From Rotaria sp. Silwood1 (Eukaryota; Rotifera; Eurotatoria; Philodinida; Philodinidae): a DNA stretch of 64,000 bases. Location of the stretch: the NCBI GenBank assembly GCA_905250075.1, contig CAJNOP010000001.1, positions 6,723,634 through 6,787,633 of the forward strand, read 5' to 3'. The position numbers and the translations under genes are program-made. Numbering within the stretch: the stretch's first letter is position 1; each line of letters begins with the position of its first letter. Below the pieces are notes generated by a model that was not told the origin of the DNA, searched no databases, and saw nothing but the letters and a program-made list of their open reading frames with translations. Positions 1-12,819 of the stretch are shown one piece after another.

Positions 1-3000
1 CATAAAGTTGAATTAGCATCAAAACGTCAATGGAAACGTTATTGGACATGTTTAAAAGGATCAAATTTGTATTTATACAATGATAATACAGATATTAAAC
101 CAAAAATCACAATAAGTAAGTTTTTATATATTTAACCAAGGAATTATTTATTAACAAATACTAAAATTAATAAATTATTTGAATATTTTTTTATCGTTTG
201 TATTGCAAAATTGTATAAAGTTATTTATAAAAAAAAATTCATTGAAGACTTTTATGTTTTTCATTTCTATTTTAATTAATTGTTCATTAGATACTTATTT
301 TTTAGTCATTGATAACTATTCAGTTTATTTCCACATTGTTTTATCAACCTGAAGAAGATAAAAGAATGAATTGGCGAATACCGTCCAATTTATTATGTTG
401 AATGATGACATTTATTCTGTGGATATTTTAGTCTGCACTTATACTTTATATTGTTAGTGACTGTATTGTTATGATACATTTAAAAACGGAACTGATTCTT
501 ACGAATTTCTATTCGATTTTATACACTGCTTCGCATACATAGAATTTCCTCATTATGACGCTTTGATTTAATCGATGTCCTTTGAACTTGAACGATATAT
601 TTAAGGTTAATCTATCAAGTGTTTATTTGAATAGTTCAGATCTTAAGGGATCTATGTAGATTTCATGTTGTTAAGAAAGTACAACTCAATACTACATTAA
701 TTATTCATAATAGCATTTGATCATTGATAATAAATGTACAGGGTATCTCAAAAGTCATGACTACTTAATAAGTTATAAATAACTCTACTAATGATAAAGC
801 ATAATCAAAGCCATTTCTCTGTGTGAAATAAGAAATTAATAAGCTTGACTTCGTCAAGACGACTTTCATCAACAGTATAGAAAATGTAACACTTTTAGCT
901 ACAATATAATAATTAGACTTTTCTTAATGCTATAAATCATGTAGATTGTCTTTTTATGATATTTAATTGAGTTTCTAACATTATTATGAATTTTAGCTCA
1001 TGTAGATCTTTGATTATTGTTTTTTAATAATTTATTTGATATATTTTAAAACGATCGAATCATTCTCGATTCTTTGAAATTTTTAATAAACGTATAAACT
1101 GATGTATTACATAATTTGATAACTTATTTTAACATTAAAATTGACTCTCTTGCTTTCTTTTCGCAAGAATATAATCAAAACCAGTGTTTAGAAACTTACA
1201 GTAAACGATTTAAGTGATTTGAAGTCTATAGTAACTATAAAATTTTAAGCAGATATCAGAAAGAAAAATGATAAACATTGTTGATAGCATCAAAAAAACG
1301 TCAAGTTTTTATGTTGAAACCCAAAATGTTAAATTCTTCTCTGCAATAGGCGATATTCTTGCAAAAACAACACATTTGATAGGATAAAAGAACCCTCCGT
1401 TCTAATAAATTGCTCAATAAATAATTGAAAATTTAATTTAATATATTTACATTAGAAGATGCCTAGTTTTCAGGGTTCCGAGCTGAAAGTCTTGAATGTC
1501 TGAAATCAGCATTATTTCTGGACTTTTAAAACCATAAAAAACGTCTTTTCTAACTGTCGACAATTGTTTTGATTTTCTAAAACGTCCTTTCAATTAAAAA
1601 TTGTGGAAATCAATAGAACACTATAAAAGATCCGGAGTCTCCTATTGGGGGTGCAAAGTTACGTATTCGACACTGTGGACGAACTTGATCTTTACAAATG
1701 CAAACTTTCTAGTCTTCTATTACAATTAGAAAATTGATTTTGATTATACTTGATCAATAGCTAGCCATTATTTTTGACTTTTCAAAAAGAAAATGAAAAT
1801 GAATTCTATTCTCTCTTTCTAAAATATGTAAATGAATTACAGATGTGTATCCTTATTAATTATGATTCTCAGTTTGCTGTCATTTAAATTTGGATCATAG
1901 TGAGAATTGTATTTATAGAAGGAGAATGAGAAGACAAGAAGAAAAAAAAAAGAAAAGAGAAATAAAACACAATATACACATTGAATGTATGTTGTAGGAC
2001 GACTAATCACAGATTAGTAACCTATAGAGTGAATGATTGCGAGAACGAAAGACAGGATACAAAATAAACATTTCTATTGTATTTTATATATCTTTTTATT
2101 CTTCTAGACATTATTGAAAGTCTTTGTTACCCATTACCTGAACATCCTCATCGTCAACATGTATTTAGTTTAACCACTCATACTGGTGATACATACTGTT
2201 TTCAGGTTTGTTTAAATTTTATTGCTTAGTTTTTTATTTTTGATTAAAAAAATTCCAATTATTAGTCATCTGATCAATCCGAATTAAATCAGTGGATTCG
2301 TTGTATACATTATTATTGTTCATTAAAAACAAATGAAAATTTGTTAAAAATAACAATAAAAGAATTAGAAGAAAATATTGAACGTGAAAATAAAATGCGT
2401 AAATTAGGTGAATTACAATTAAATTCATCAACAAGTCAAAAAGTTCGTTTACTTATATCAAAACAAATTGATTTATGGGAAAAAAATTTAGAAGCATTTC
2501 ATATTGATTTATTTCGTAATAAATGTTATTTATGTGCACTAACAAATGATCGAGATTTACCAAACCCAAAAGATTTACTTTCACAAGCATGTCCAACGAC
2601 AAAAGCAGCATTACATAAACTTACTGCATTTACACCATGTAGTTTTTATGCATGTATTGCTGCACGACGACGATTAGATCGTCATAGATCAAAATACAAA
2701 TTTTCTAGTATAAGTATTAAAGATGGTCAACAGCAAGAACAACAAACAAAATGTTATCTGAATACGCCAACTAATTCTACAGATCCTATTGAATCACCAA
2801 CAATAGCTGATCAAACTATTTTACAAATGGTTATATGTGATTCAAATCCTGAAATGGTTAGTTTAATAGAAGATATTATATTACATTTTTTTTGTTTGAG
2901 AATAATTATTTTGGACATATATCGTTACAACAAGGATTGGAATAAATCTTTAAAGTCTTATTCCGATAAAGTATAAAAACAAAAACATTTCAAAGTACAT

Positions 3001-6000
3001 CAAAGGTTTTTTTTTTGGGATATTCAAATGGTAAAAATGATGTACCAATAGTTCTTTTTTGCTGAATAGAAAAATATTGGGAATAGAGATGCACAAAATC
3101 GGAATCACAAGAAAAAAACTAATCAGAATTGAGACTACGAGAAAAATATTTTCCCAATCGGAACTAAAGATTACAGCAAATATTGTATGGTTTTAAACAA
3201 ATTATCTTCTAAATCATATCAATAAGCGCATAATTCAAGAGAAGTGACCCAAACAAGTACTAGTCGTCGGCTAAATAAATCAAAAAACGAGTGCTGAAAA
3301 ATTTCTTTTAGGTGCGATACGAATTAGCTCTCAAATGGTTTTATCTAAATAGGAACTGAGATTAGATTAGGTTTATTGAAGATATAATCGGTACTACTGG
3401 GACATATGTCACCAGGACTGGAACCGGAACCAAAAAAGTCCAATCTCGCACATGTCTAGTCTGAAAAAATTATGTTTTTCTAGTCAATTTTGAACCAAAA
3501 AATCTACTATTTCTTGTATGTCTTTTATTTGATATGAAGAGACCGAATTTTATAATATAATATAAAGAAAATTTGAATTTTCTGAAGGCCTTCCCGCTCA
3601 AAAAAAGTCAATTTTCTTAGAAACAAATAAAAATTAAGATAAATGCATACGAAGATAGATCGAGACCTAATCTTTTCCTAAATGACATGATGTTTCATTC
3701 GGCACTTTCTGTTTTGCCAAATCTTCTGATGATTTCTGTCATCACCTGCTTGAAAAATAAGCTATTTTCGGAAGAAACTAAAAGATTATTTTTTTGTTTC
3801 TTCTCTGCTCATAATGTTTGATCGTGCAACTCAGAATTCTTTGTGGACTCTCTTTCTATAGATTTAGGTTTGTTTTTTGTTTGAAAGAACATGTCAAGGT
3901 ACATTATAGTATAGAGTTCGTTTTTTTAACAGAGCTTTGTTTTTATTATATATACAAATACTTACATAAATAAACAGCCATTTTTAGAGAAGTTTTTGAG
4001 TCATTGGACTTGTTATACGTTTTCTTTGTTTAAAAAGTAAGAATTTCAATAAAAGAACTCTGTACTGTACTGTATCTTGACATAGGCTTTCAAACTAAAA
4101 ATAATTAAATACATAGAAAGAACCCGAACGAAAATTGAGTTTGCTAAATGTGCTTGTTTAGTGGATATCTCTGTAAAACCTCATGACATAGAGTTGAAAA
4201 TTTTACTATAGCTTCTTCACTGCAGCTACGATATATTCTTCAAATTTCGGGCGATTTGTATGTACCTGAGACAAAATCGATTTGTGGTGGGACACAGGCC
4301 TCAATTAATGCATGTTTTTGTTTTTTTTTTCATTAAAGAGAACAATTGTATCAATTAGTGAAATGGCAACTGTTGGTGAATTATTACAGCGTGTAACAGA
4401 TAAATTAGGACTACAAATCGATGATCATTTTTTATATTTTCATTCAATAACATCCCATGGATTCGTACCAAATCGAAATGATAAACTCAATAGTCTAGTA
4501 TGTTAAATCTTAAATAAAAAAAATTATTATTTATTCATCTGTTGTTGTTTTTTTTAGACTTATTCATCAATTGAAATACGACGTAAATTTGTATATCAAA
4601 TAACATTAAATAATCAACTTGATCTGTCTGGCATTGAAATTGTTACTGAATTATATCGCGAATATTCATTACAAGTTATTGTATCCAATGTTAAAAAAGG
4701 AAGTGAAAGCGAACGATTAGGTAAGAATAGGGAAAAGAATTCAAATTAATTATTTAGTTAATATTAAACCATTTTTTTTTGCAGGAGTTGAAGAAGGTGA
4801 TGAAATAGTTATTGTAAATAATTCAATTGTACAAGATCTTAGTCTTGATACACTGGATCACTATTTTAATCAAATACCAATTATGTTAACACTTCGTTCA
4901 TCAAGGTTAGTTGAAAATGAAAATGACAATTAAATTTTAGGTTTTTTTCGTATAAATATAAAGGTTAATTGAATCAATCAATGATCCAAGTCGTAAATTT
5001 GATCTTTCACATACAATTATTCAAAATTTAATATGTCCACCACCACCACCACGTATTGAAAGATTATCAAGACAAGAACTTCGTGAACTTATTGTCCCAA
5101 AACCTGATTCGTCTTATCCAAATGAACTCATACCATCTGTTAATAACGATACAAAAGAAAATGAACAATTATCATCATCATCAGCAACAGCACTTGAACG
5201 TCTATTGAAAAATGTTGATGAAATAAGTCGATATTGTCGACCAACAACTACTATATTAAATACAAGTACAGAACAAATAAATATAGCACATCCAACACCA
5301 CGTGTTAAAGCTCTTTCAAATGCACAACGATTACGAAAAGTTATTTTTGAATTAGTTGAAACAGAAAGATCTTATGTACAAGTAAGTATTAAAAGAGAAT
5401 CATTTTATAATATTGTAAAAATTAAAATTTATATAGTTTGATTGATATTAGCAGTTTGAAGATGTCAATCAAAAGGATTGTGTTCGTCATATATTTATGA
5501 TTGATCGAGTAGCTTTCTGGAGTTTTTTGTTCCAATGTAAAATCCTATTCTACTGAATTTTTTTAAGAGAAAAGATCACTTAAATCCATACATGATGATG
5601 CAATCTAGTGATTTTGACATAGAGAATGAATCTCTATTAAGGATGTTCTTGTTAGAAGTGACAACAAAGAGTCTTCTTATGAAACATCATTATGACTGAG
5701 GATTGCGCCGAAAAGTAGTTCTTCACTTTCATTCAGAAGTCGTGACGACTTCAACAACTGTAGTGAAAATACATATTAGAATAATAATATGTTATAAACT
5801 TTAGTAAACGTGTACAGTGAAATTCTCTCTCAGAAAAATGATTTATTAAATAATTCTTTAATTATACAATCAAAACTCTTCATGAATTTTTCAAATATAC
5901 TGAAATAAAGTACACTCAACAGATATTTGTCATCATAACTTTAATTGAGAATTTCAATCAAATATTATCTTCCGTGTACAAGGCGTCCGAAAAGTTACCC

Positions 6001-8842
6001 AGCCAAAAGAAAATTATACATCTCGGTAGTTAAATCAAATCCAGTAACCGATTTTCTTTTTGATAATAGAAGAGACGTACACTTTTATTCATTGCATAAA
6101 TACTTCTGAAAAATATAACCTCCGAGTCCAGTACATGAAAAACAAAAGATAAAACCTTTTGGCCTATTATTTTTATTTTTGTTCGTTACTCTAAACTTTT
6201 TGCAATCGAAATGTTGTTCTCTTACTTAATAAATAATCGCATGAAAAATTTGGAAAACTTCAAGTAATTAGTATATTTCTTCGATGTAATTATTTCCTTG
6301 CTCGTCAAAATCTTTGATAAGAAGTCGATTGATAAAGCTAACATGTCCCTAGAATTTCCACAGTAATCAAACATGACACTAATGTTTCTAATCTTTTCAA
6401 AAAATAACTCATATAAATATGTATAAGGTCAAATAAGAACATCAGCATGGGGGAAAATGCAGAATAACAAAGAAAAATTAAAACAGTTCAGCAGAAAACC
6501 TTGTCTTTTGTTTTTCGAAACTCGAAAAAAAAACGATATTTTTTAATATATTGGATCCAAAAGACATGATTTCCAGGAGTATTTATGGGTTGAACAGAAA
6601 ATTTTCAAGCCGTTTCTATGATTAAGAAAAGAAGGCTACTTGGTTTTTTTTTGAACTGCAATGAGAATGCATAGTCCTTTTTTTGGATAGGTGACTTCTC
6701 AGAAACTTCGTATATCTATTGCTGATAGATAAATCTTTAAAAAAATGTTTTTTTTTCAGGATATGCAACGCTTACTCGAACGATATATTGAACCATTACG
6801 TGATGATTCAAAACTTTTGCCTGCTGATGCAATCGAATCGTTATATGTTAGTGTTAAATCAATTCATCAATTACAACAAACATTTCTTAAACGTCTTGAA
6901 TCAAGTATTCCAACAGAAATACTTGCTTATAATGCTACTCATGAATTTCGTGTACGATTTATTTTTATGTTTATTATTATATAAAGTAAATTCAATTATC
7001 TTTCTAGGATATTCTTGTATCAATAGCTGATACATTTCTTTCATATTCTCAATATTTTAAATTATATTCAACATTTTGTGCTATGCATTTGAGAATAAAT
7101 CGTTTACTTGATATTCATCAAAGTAATCAACATTTAAAAGAATTTCTTGCTGCACGTAATCCACGTCATCAACATTCATTATCATTTGAATCTTATTTAA
7201 TAAAACCAGTTCAACGTATACTTAAATATCCATTACTTATACAACAAATGTTAAATTATTTAAATTCAAATGAAAATAATTCTCCTGAACAATTATTATC
7301 TATAGAAATATTAAAATTAAAACAAGCTATTACAATGATGAATAATATTGGTGAATATATGAATGGTATGCAACAACTTTATGAAGATTTCGGACAATCA
7401 TTTGAATATATAACTAAAACTTACAGTGAAGAACATAATAAAGTATTGAGTTATTTATTTTTTTCTTAAGAAGGAATCTTTTTACCTTGAAAATCACTTT
7501 TGAGTTCAAATTGTATTCATAGGTTAGATTCCGATGATGTATTAAAAGCTGTGAAAGGGTTAGGACATCTAGGCCTTTTCTACAGAGTTCTAGACGTTTT
7601 ACTGAGATTTTAGCTTATAGATACATATACTTGTAACTTAGATGTCCTAAAAATTTCAGCTAAAAAGTATGTTTGCTTCACAGGATATTGAATTCCTAAA
7701 AACCATGAAATTCTCGAACCTTTCGTGAAATATAAGTGATTTTTGGTAATTCACTATTTCATGAAGAAAACATTCTTCTCAATTGAAATTTTCAGTGTAC
7801 TATGGTCTATCCATAGGTAAAATTTCAGAATGAAATATGGTCATTGAACTCTTTTATACATACTGTGCAATAGGCTAAAATTTTAATAAAATAGTTATAA
7901 CTCTATCGAGATGACCTTCCTTATTCACAGTGTTCGAATTCAAAAGTGTTTGTCAAGTTGAAAAGTTTCTCTCATGATTTGTTTATTTTTCATGTTCTTA
8001 TTTTTTTTCTATTAAGACTTTACAATTAAATTTACCTGATCTATGTGCTTATGGAGAAATTGATTGGATTAATATGCATTTGTTCCTTCTTGGAAAAAAT
8101 CATCAACGCTTAAAAACATACTGTTTTGTTTTTCGCAATGGATGTCTTTTAATAGTACGTGAACAATCAAATAAGAAAAAACAAGTAAAATAAAAGCTTA
8201 TTTATTTAATTACAAATAATTAAAATCAATATTTTTCTCTTTAGGATATATTATCGATTCACAAAGGAAATAAAATAATATCTGATCGATTTATTCGATT
8301 TATTCCAATGGAAAATATTAATGTTGAGTTAATAGAAAGTGATGATATTAAAGATAATAATATTCTTATGTGGCAATTAACTCAAACAGATTCAAAAACT
8401 CGTTTAAAAACATATTTTCGATTTGCTAATAAGTAAAAAATTGAATTAATTTTTTTTTAGATTATTTTGTTTTTTAATACCAAAAAAAAAAAATTTTCTA
8501 TTTTATAGAGATGCTCAAACATTTGTTAAAACAATTGATAATTGTATTGCTTCAATAGCCACAACAGTCGAATGGCGACAAAATTCATATGATCGTACAA
8601 TAACAAGTATACGTAATTCTGAACCATCATATTTAACAAAGAAGACTTCTTCGCAACGTTTAGCATCAAGTCGTTCGTGTAATGTTTTATTAACATCAAA
8701 TTCAAGATCATTAAATCAAAAGTCTGATAATAATCGACAAAGTCCATCACCTATTTGGAAACGACGTACAACACCAATTCGAAGACAACCGTTATCAATG
8801 AATATTCGACAAAAAACATTAAGAAATTCGACTGATTGTTAA
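1..8842 (+). CDS. TIAM1: TIAM/still life-type Rac guanine nucleotide exchange factor, 3' part
   Basis: The gene runs in from the left edge. Twelve exons join in phase (993 codons): 1-115, 2108-2205, 2266-2856, 4339-4497, 4558-4720, 4785-4905, 4964-5381, 6760-6951, 7008-7442, 8017-8184, 8245-8432, 8509-8842. Domain order is that of TIAM proteins: end of the N-terminal PH domain (RQWKRYWTCLKGSNLYLY), its coiled-coil extension (KLGELQL, FHIDLFRNKCYL, DLPNPKDLL), a Ras-binding domain (exon 4339), PDZ (4558-4905), DH (RLRKVIFELVETERSYV, then FESYLIKPVQRILKYPLL) and C-terminal PH (8017-8520). The tail is basic and Ser/Arg-rich. The family activates Rac GTPases at the membrane. The orthologue group is secure; TIAM1 versus TIAM2 is not meaningful here. 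Three introns exceed 1.3 kb, unlike most in this window. The 5' exons lie outside. Confidence 0.93.
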
Positions 8843-8982
8843 TAGTTGTTTTATTTTCTTTTTCTTTTTTCTTTTTCATGCGTTATTTTTCTATAGAGTA
8901 TATTTATGCTGTCGTGTTTTTTTCAATCATCTTGGTGCTTTGTACAAATTATTTATGTACGAAAAACAACTGATCTTAGATT

Positions 8983-9295
8983 TCATAGAATGGATAAATT
9001 TGATTTTGATGTTGATGAAGATTGAGATGAATATATAGTTTTAGAAGATTGTATGTTTAATGATGATTGTTTTTGTTTGAGATTTTCGATATTAGTTGAA
9101 ATGTTCCAATTAATAATATTATTAGTAGATGGACTGAGTGATAATTCGCTGTCCAATAGATTCGTATCAGTAGTTGGAATGTTCGATCTTTTTCTTGATA
9201 AATAAGAAGATTTTACGAGTTTTATTAAAAAAAGAAAACAAAAGACAAGCAATATAATAAGCGTTTTTCGTTTAAAGCGAGAAATCAGGATGATG
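8983..9295 (-). CDS. Possible 3' exon with a membrane segment, perhaps of the CFAP97-like gene
   Basis: An open stretch of 103 codons ends with a stop at 8983. It begins with basic residues and a strongly hydrophobic run (TLIILLVFCFLFLIKLV), then becomes Ser/Asn/Gln-rich. It has no ATG near its start. A TAG at 9296-9298 can serve as a splice acceptor, though its pyrimidine tract is poor. The phase then matches a GTAAGT donor at 10469-10474 at the end of the neighbouring gene, which would join the two across a 1.18-kb intron. That junction is an inference with about a one-in-three chance of matching phase by accident. It may instead belong to an unseen gene or be fortuitous. Confidence 0.25.
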
Positions 9296-10470
9296 CTATT
9301 TTACAAATATAAATCAATCAATATACTAAGATGAAAAGTAAAACTGATATTATGCAATCTGATTTATGTTGGTAGCATCTAGCTATGCTCTACGCATCTT
9401 AATTTTTTGTCGTTGTCAGGGGTTTCTAAATCTTCTGAAAAGAAAGAAAAGTTTTTGAAGTTTAGATTTTTTTTCTAATTTTTAAGATTTTCTAGGATTT
9501 TGATTTCCCAGTGCTTGCCTAATATGTATAACCATTTATTATTACTGAATATATGTCGGGTGTGTGTATAATTTGTCTTTGTTCGTTTCACTTGTATTGT
9601 GAACATACTTGTTAGCCGATAATTTTCAGCATTGTAGAATACGGTGTCTCGAAGAAATATTATTTGCCATTGGTGCTTCTACTGGAGGTCTAATTTTTCA
9701 CCAACATTCTTTTATATGGTGATTATCAAACGTATAGGAGACTTTTAGAGAAGCATTCTGGCAAGGGCACTTATATGATGTCTTATGACGAGAGCCTTAT
9801 CGAATTTTTGACATTTTTTTAAATTTCAGTACAAATTCTGCTTGAAACAAAGTTCTTTCACATCTTACTAGAAGATATTGCAAATATTTTTCTTGTAAAG
9901 ATCACTGAAAAGAGTATTCTGAAAAAGATCTTTCTAGTATACAACGTACAATAATTCTCACCTAGATTTTTCACAGCCATTGCCAGGAGACAAAAACTTC
10001 GATAACAATTGCTTTTTCTTGCTAGGTCATATCACATGCCAAAAAAGAAAAACATTTTCGAATCGCTATTGTAGATACTTCTTCCATAATGACTCATTTA
10101 TTGACGCCCATAACCGTATCAACGAACATGTCTAATTGTATAAGTAATCGACTTGACTGAACAATATTATGCCCATAGGAAAATATATCAAACAGTCTTT
10201 TCGATTTCAAACAAAATAATTCTAGTTATTTCTGATATTTATAATCAGTATATATATGTGACTTTTAACTTTTTGCTCTGACAACTCTGATCGTCATTTA
10301 TTACTGTTCTGCTTCTAACAAACTAATACGTGGTAATAGAAATCTAAATTATTGTGCTGTGTCAAAAAGGTGTCTTGTTTACTTTTTACATGGTTTTTAT
10401 CGCATTTGAATTTGAGAATCTTTAAGGGATTGCATTGAGTATTTTTACTTTCAAAAGTACAAAGAGTAAC
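9296..10470. other. Gap or long intron without recognisable coding sequence
   Basis: This AT-rich stretch of about 1.2 kb lies between the hydrophobic exon and the CFAP97-like exon. I see no long open frame, RNA gene or clear inverted repeat. If the two flanking minus-strand pieces are one gene, this is its intron. Confidence 0.5.
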
Positions 10471-11160
10471 TTACTCTGTATTTTCAATAGTTAATATAAT
10501 AGGTGGAAGTGTTTTTGGAAATTTTGAATTATGTTTTGTAAAATAAGTAAGTTTTTTCTGATTTATTTGAGATTTATTTATATGAGATGATGAATCTTTT
10601 GAAATAAATATATGATTATTCATTTTTGAATATTTTTCTTGTAATTTAATTGATTTACAAGATAATCGATTATTATTATTATTATTATAGACTAAAACTG
10701 ATGAATTTGCAGATTTATTATTAATTTTGAAATTTTCATTAGGTGAAAATTGAAAATTTGATTTTTTTGTTTTAATTTGTATTGAATCTGGATAACGTTG
10801 TAATTGTTGTTTAAGTTTACAATGTTTATCAAAAAATAATTTTTGTTCATAACGATTAAGAAAAGCTTTTGCATTAATTAATTTTTGACTAAATTTTAAA
10901 TTTTCTTTTTGAATATGTTCATAGAGAATTTTTCGTTTATCTTGTCGATATTGTAAATTACTTTGACGTTCGAATAAATAATTATTATTATAATATAATT
11001 GATGGTTTTTCTTCGACAACTTTTCTTTTAACATATTCATTGGATTAGTTTTATTCATTTGAAGAGTTTTTAAAAATTTTTTATATTCATATTCATGAAT
11101 TTTTTGATATTCTAAGGATGAATAGGTTGTAGTAAGAGAATTACAAATACGAAATGGCAT
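10471..11160 (-). CDS. CFAP97/Hemingway-like ciliary protein (tentative)
   Basis: Single open frame of 229 codons from ATG at 11160 (MPFRICNSL...). The middle is a charged helical region in which residues about 55-110 resemble the CFAP97/Hemingway domain: KLSKKNHQL, a basic linker, then IQKENLKFSQKLINAKAFL, matching the family pattern I..EN..L..KI.NA. Known members are short axonemal or centriolar proteins. The C-terminal half is Asn/Ser/Lys-rich low complexity. The frame ends at TAA, but that stop overlaps a strong GTAAGT donor, so the real gene may splice on to 8983-9295. The start lies 224 bp from the oppositely oriented CIMIP2-like gene, a fitting partner. Assignment rests on one short motif. 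Confidence 0.5.
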   Translation of the reverse strand: MPFRICNSLTTTYSSLEYQKIHEYEYKKFLKTLQMNKTNPMNMLKEKLSKKNHQLYYNNNYLFERQSNLQYRQDKRKILYEHIQKENLKFSQKLINAKAFLNRYEQKLFFDKHCKLKQQLQRYPDSIQIKTKKSNFQFSPNENFKINNKSANSSVLVYNNNNNNRLSCKSIKLQEKYSKMNNHIFISKDSSSHINKSQINQKKLTYFTKHNSKFPKTLPPIILTIENTE

Positions 11161-11384
11161 TATATATTATTGAATAAACAATTAGTAAGTTGAGATATAT
11201 ATTTTGGCGCCAATAAAATGAAATACTTTTACTTACTAGCGACATAAACAAATTGTTTTCTTTTTATATTTTGAAAAGAGGACAATGTAGAGCAACTAAC
11301 AGGTAAATGTCGATACAATAAGAATATTTTCAAAAAAAAATAAAACTTCATTTGTCGCCTATTTCAATCTTCATCGATTATACA
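11161..11384. promoter_or_regulatory. Shared bidirectional promoter interval of two cilium-type genes
   Basis: The 224 bp separate two divergently transcribed start codons. Visible features are the perfect palindrome TTGGCGCCAA at 11204-11213, which contains the E2F-type core TTTGGCGC, and GAGCAAC near 11290, which matches only one half of an RFX X-box. No full X-box was found. That the interval drives both genes is inference from spacing. Confidence 0.45.
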
Positions 11385-12507
11385 ATGTCACGAGCAGCTG
11401 GAACTTTGCAAACAACTTACAATGCTAGTATGTTTTTTTTTACGGTAGACAATGCAAAAAAGATCATGTGATATTTTAATTTCTCTATTAGCTTATTATC
11501 CACCATCGCTTATGCCAGGATATAAAGGTAACTTTTTATAAAACAAAAAGAAAAATTAGAATAAGAAAGTTTTTTTGTGCATTGAGGTCATGTTCCAACT
11601 ACACAATTTCAATATGGTGAAACATTTGGTAATGCAACAGCAAAATATTTTCAAGATTATCGAAGTGAAGCATTGAATTCATCACAAAGCCTTTATGCAA
11701 GAGGTTAGTGTTTCTTTTTATGTCTTTAAGGAAGAATGTGCAGTTCCAATAAACTGTTCACAGAAAACTCACACTGACTACAATGAATCAGTGTCCACTA
11801 GTTTATCTGATATATCCATACAGTGTGGATGTGTTAATGCTTCAGTGAACATTAATTCAGTGTAGACAGTGTGTCCGCATTCCAGTATTGTCACTAAAAT
11901 TGCACATCCGGATCTTTCAGTCTTTTACTTATCTTAGGCGGTTATTTTCCAACTCCATATACTCATCAACCAGAACTTGTTATGAGTGATCGTCGTCGTA
12001 GTCGTGATCAATATCTTTATATACCAAAGTATGCACTTAACAATACAAATGTTGATCGAACAAATGAAATACGAAAATTTCATCAAGTTAATTGCTTATA
12101 TTTCTTTTTAAAAAAACAACATCATCTTTATTTGTTTCAGCTTTCACAAGAACATCGAGATACATATATAGATCGTAGTGGTACATTACATCCAGTTGAA
12201 CATTTTACTTTACCTGTACCAAATGAAAGAATGTATGAAGCAAATTTACCATAGTAAGTGAAAATTTTATTTTAATTGAAACCTTGTTTCATTTTTGTTT
12301 TTTGTTATGTCTAGTTCTTCAATGTTACTTCGTCATACATCTGATATAAATATACCGGTTGATCGAAATTTTCCTCCAGTCAAAGACGTAGCTAAACAAT
12401 CGGAATTTCATTTATTTCCTTCAACAGGATCAAACCCAAGTAATAATGCATCGCAACAACAACAAAACGTTGTAAATGCATCACCAACTGTCGATTATCT
12501 TTGTTGA
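11385..12507 (+). CDS. CIMIP2/FAM166-type ciliary microtubule inner protein
   Basis: Six exons (11385-11427, 11492-11527, 11587-11703, 11938-12086, 12141-12253, 12315-12507) give 216 aa with all phases consistent. Residues about 17-45 carry the family signature: YYPPSLMPGYKGHVP followed by FQYGETFGNAT, the PGY.GH.P...F..GETFG pattern of DUF2475/FAM166. In vertebrates these proteins sit inside the doublet microtubules of motile cilia. The rest has short PYTHQP and YIPKYA motifs and a Gln/Asn tail. No membrane segment or signal peptide. The 234-bp fourth intron is longer than its neighbours and has several short CAGTGT-like repeats. A likely poly(A) signal lies near 12650. Confidence 0.8.
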
Positions 12508-12819
12508 CGATGATGCATATGGAAAATAGAAAAAAAACAATTGAACAGAACTTTTTTTTTTTTGCTTGAATTTATTTTTTTTATTTTGAATTTTAATGAA
12601 ACAAACAGACTATCATATCCTTATTATTAATCAGTAATTTATTTAACTAATAAAAAAATAAACATTAAAAGAAAATGTCGATCAGCGTGTGAAGGACGAA
12701 GATTAATAGACGTTAATAATTTGTGCAAAATAATATTTGATTACATTATAGGACAGAATGAAAAAAAAAGTAATTAGCGTACTAATATTGATTTTTTGAC
12801 AGGTGTGAATAGTTGTAAA

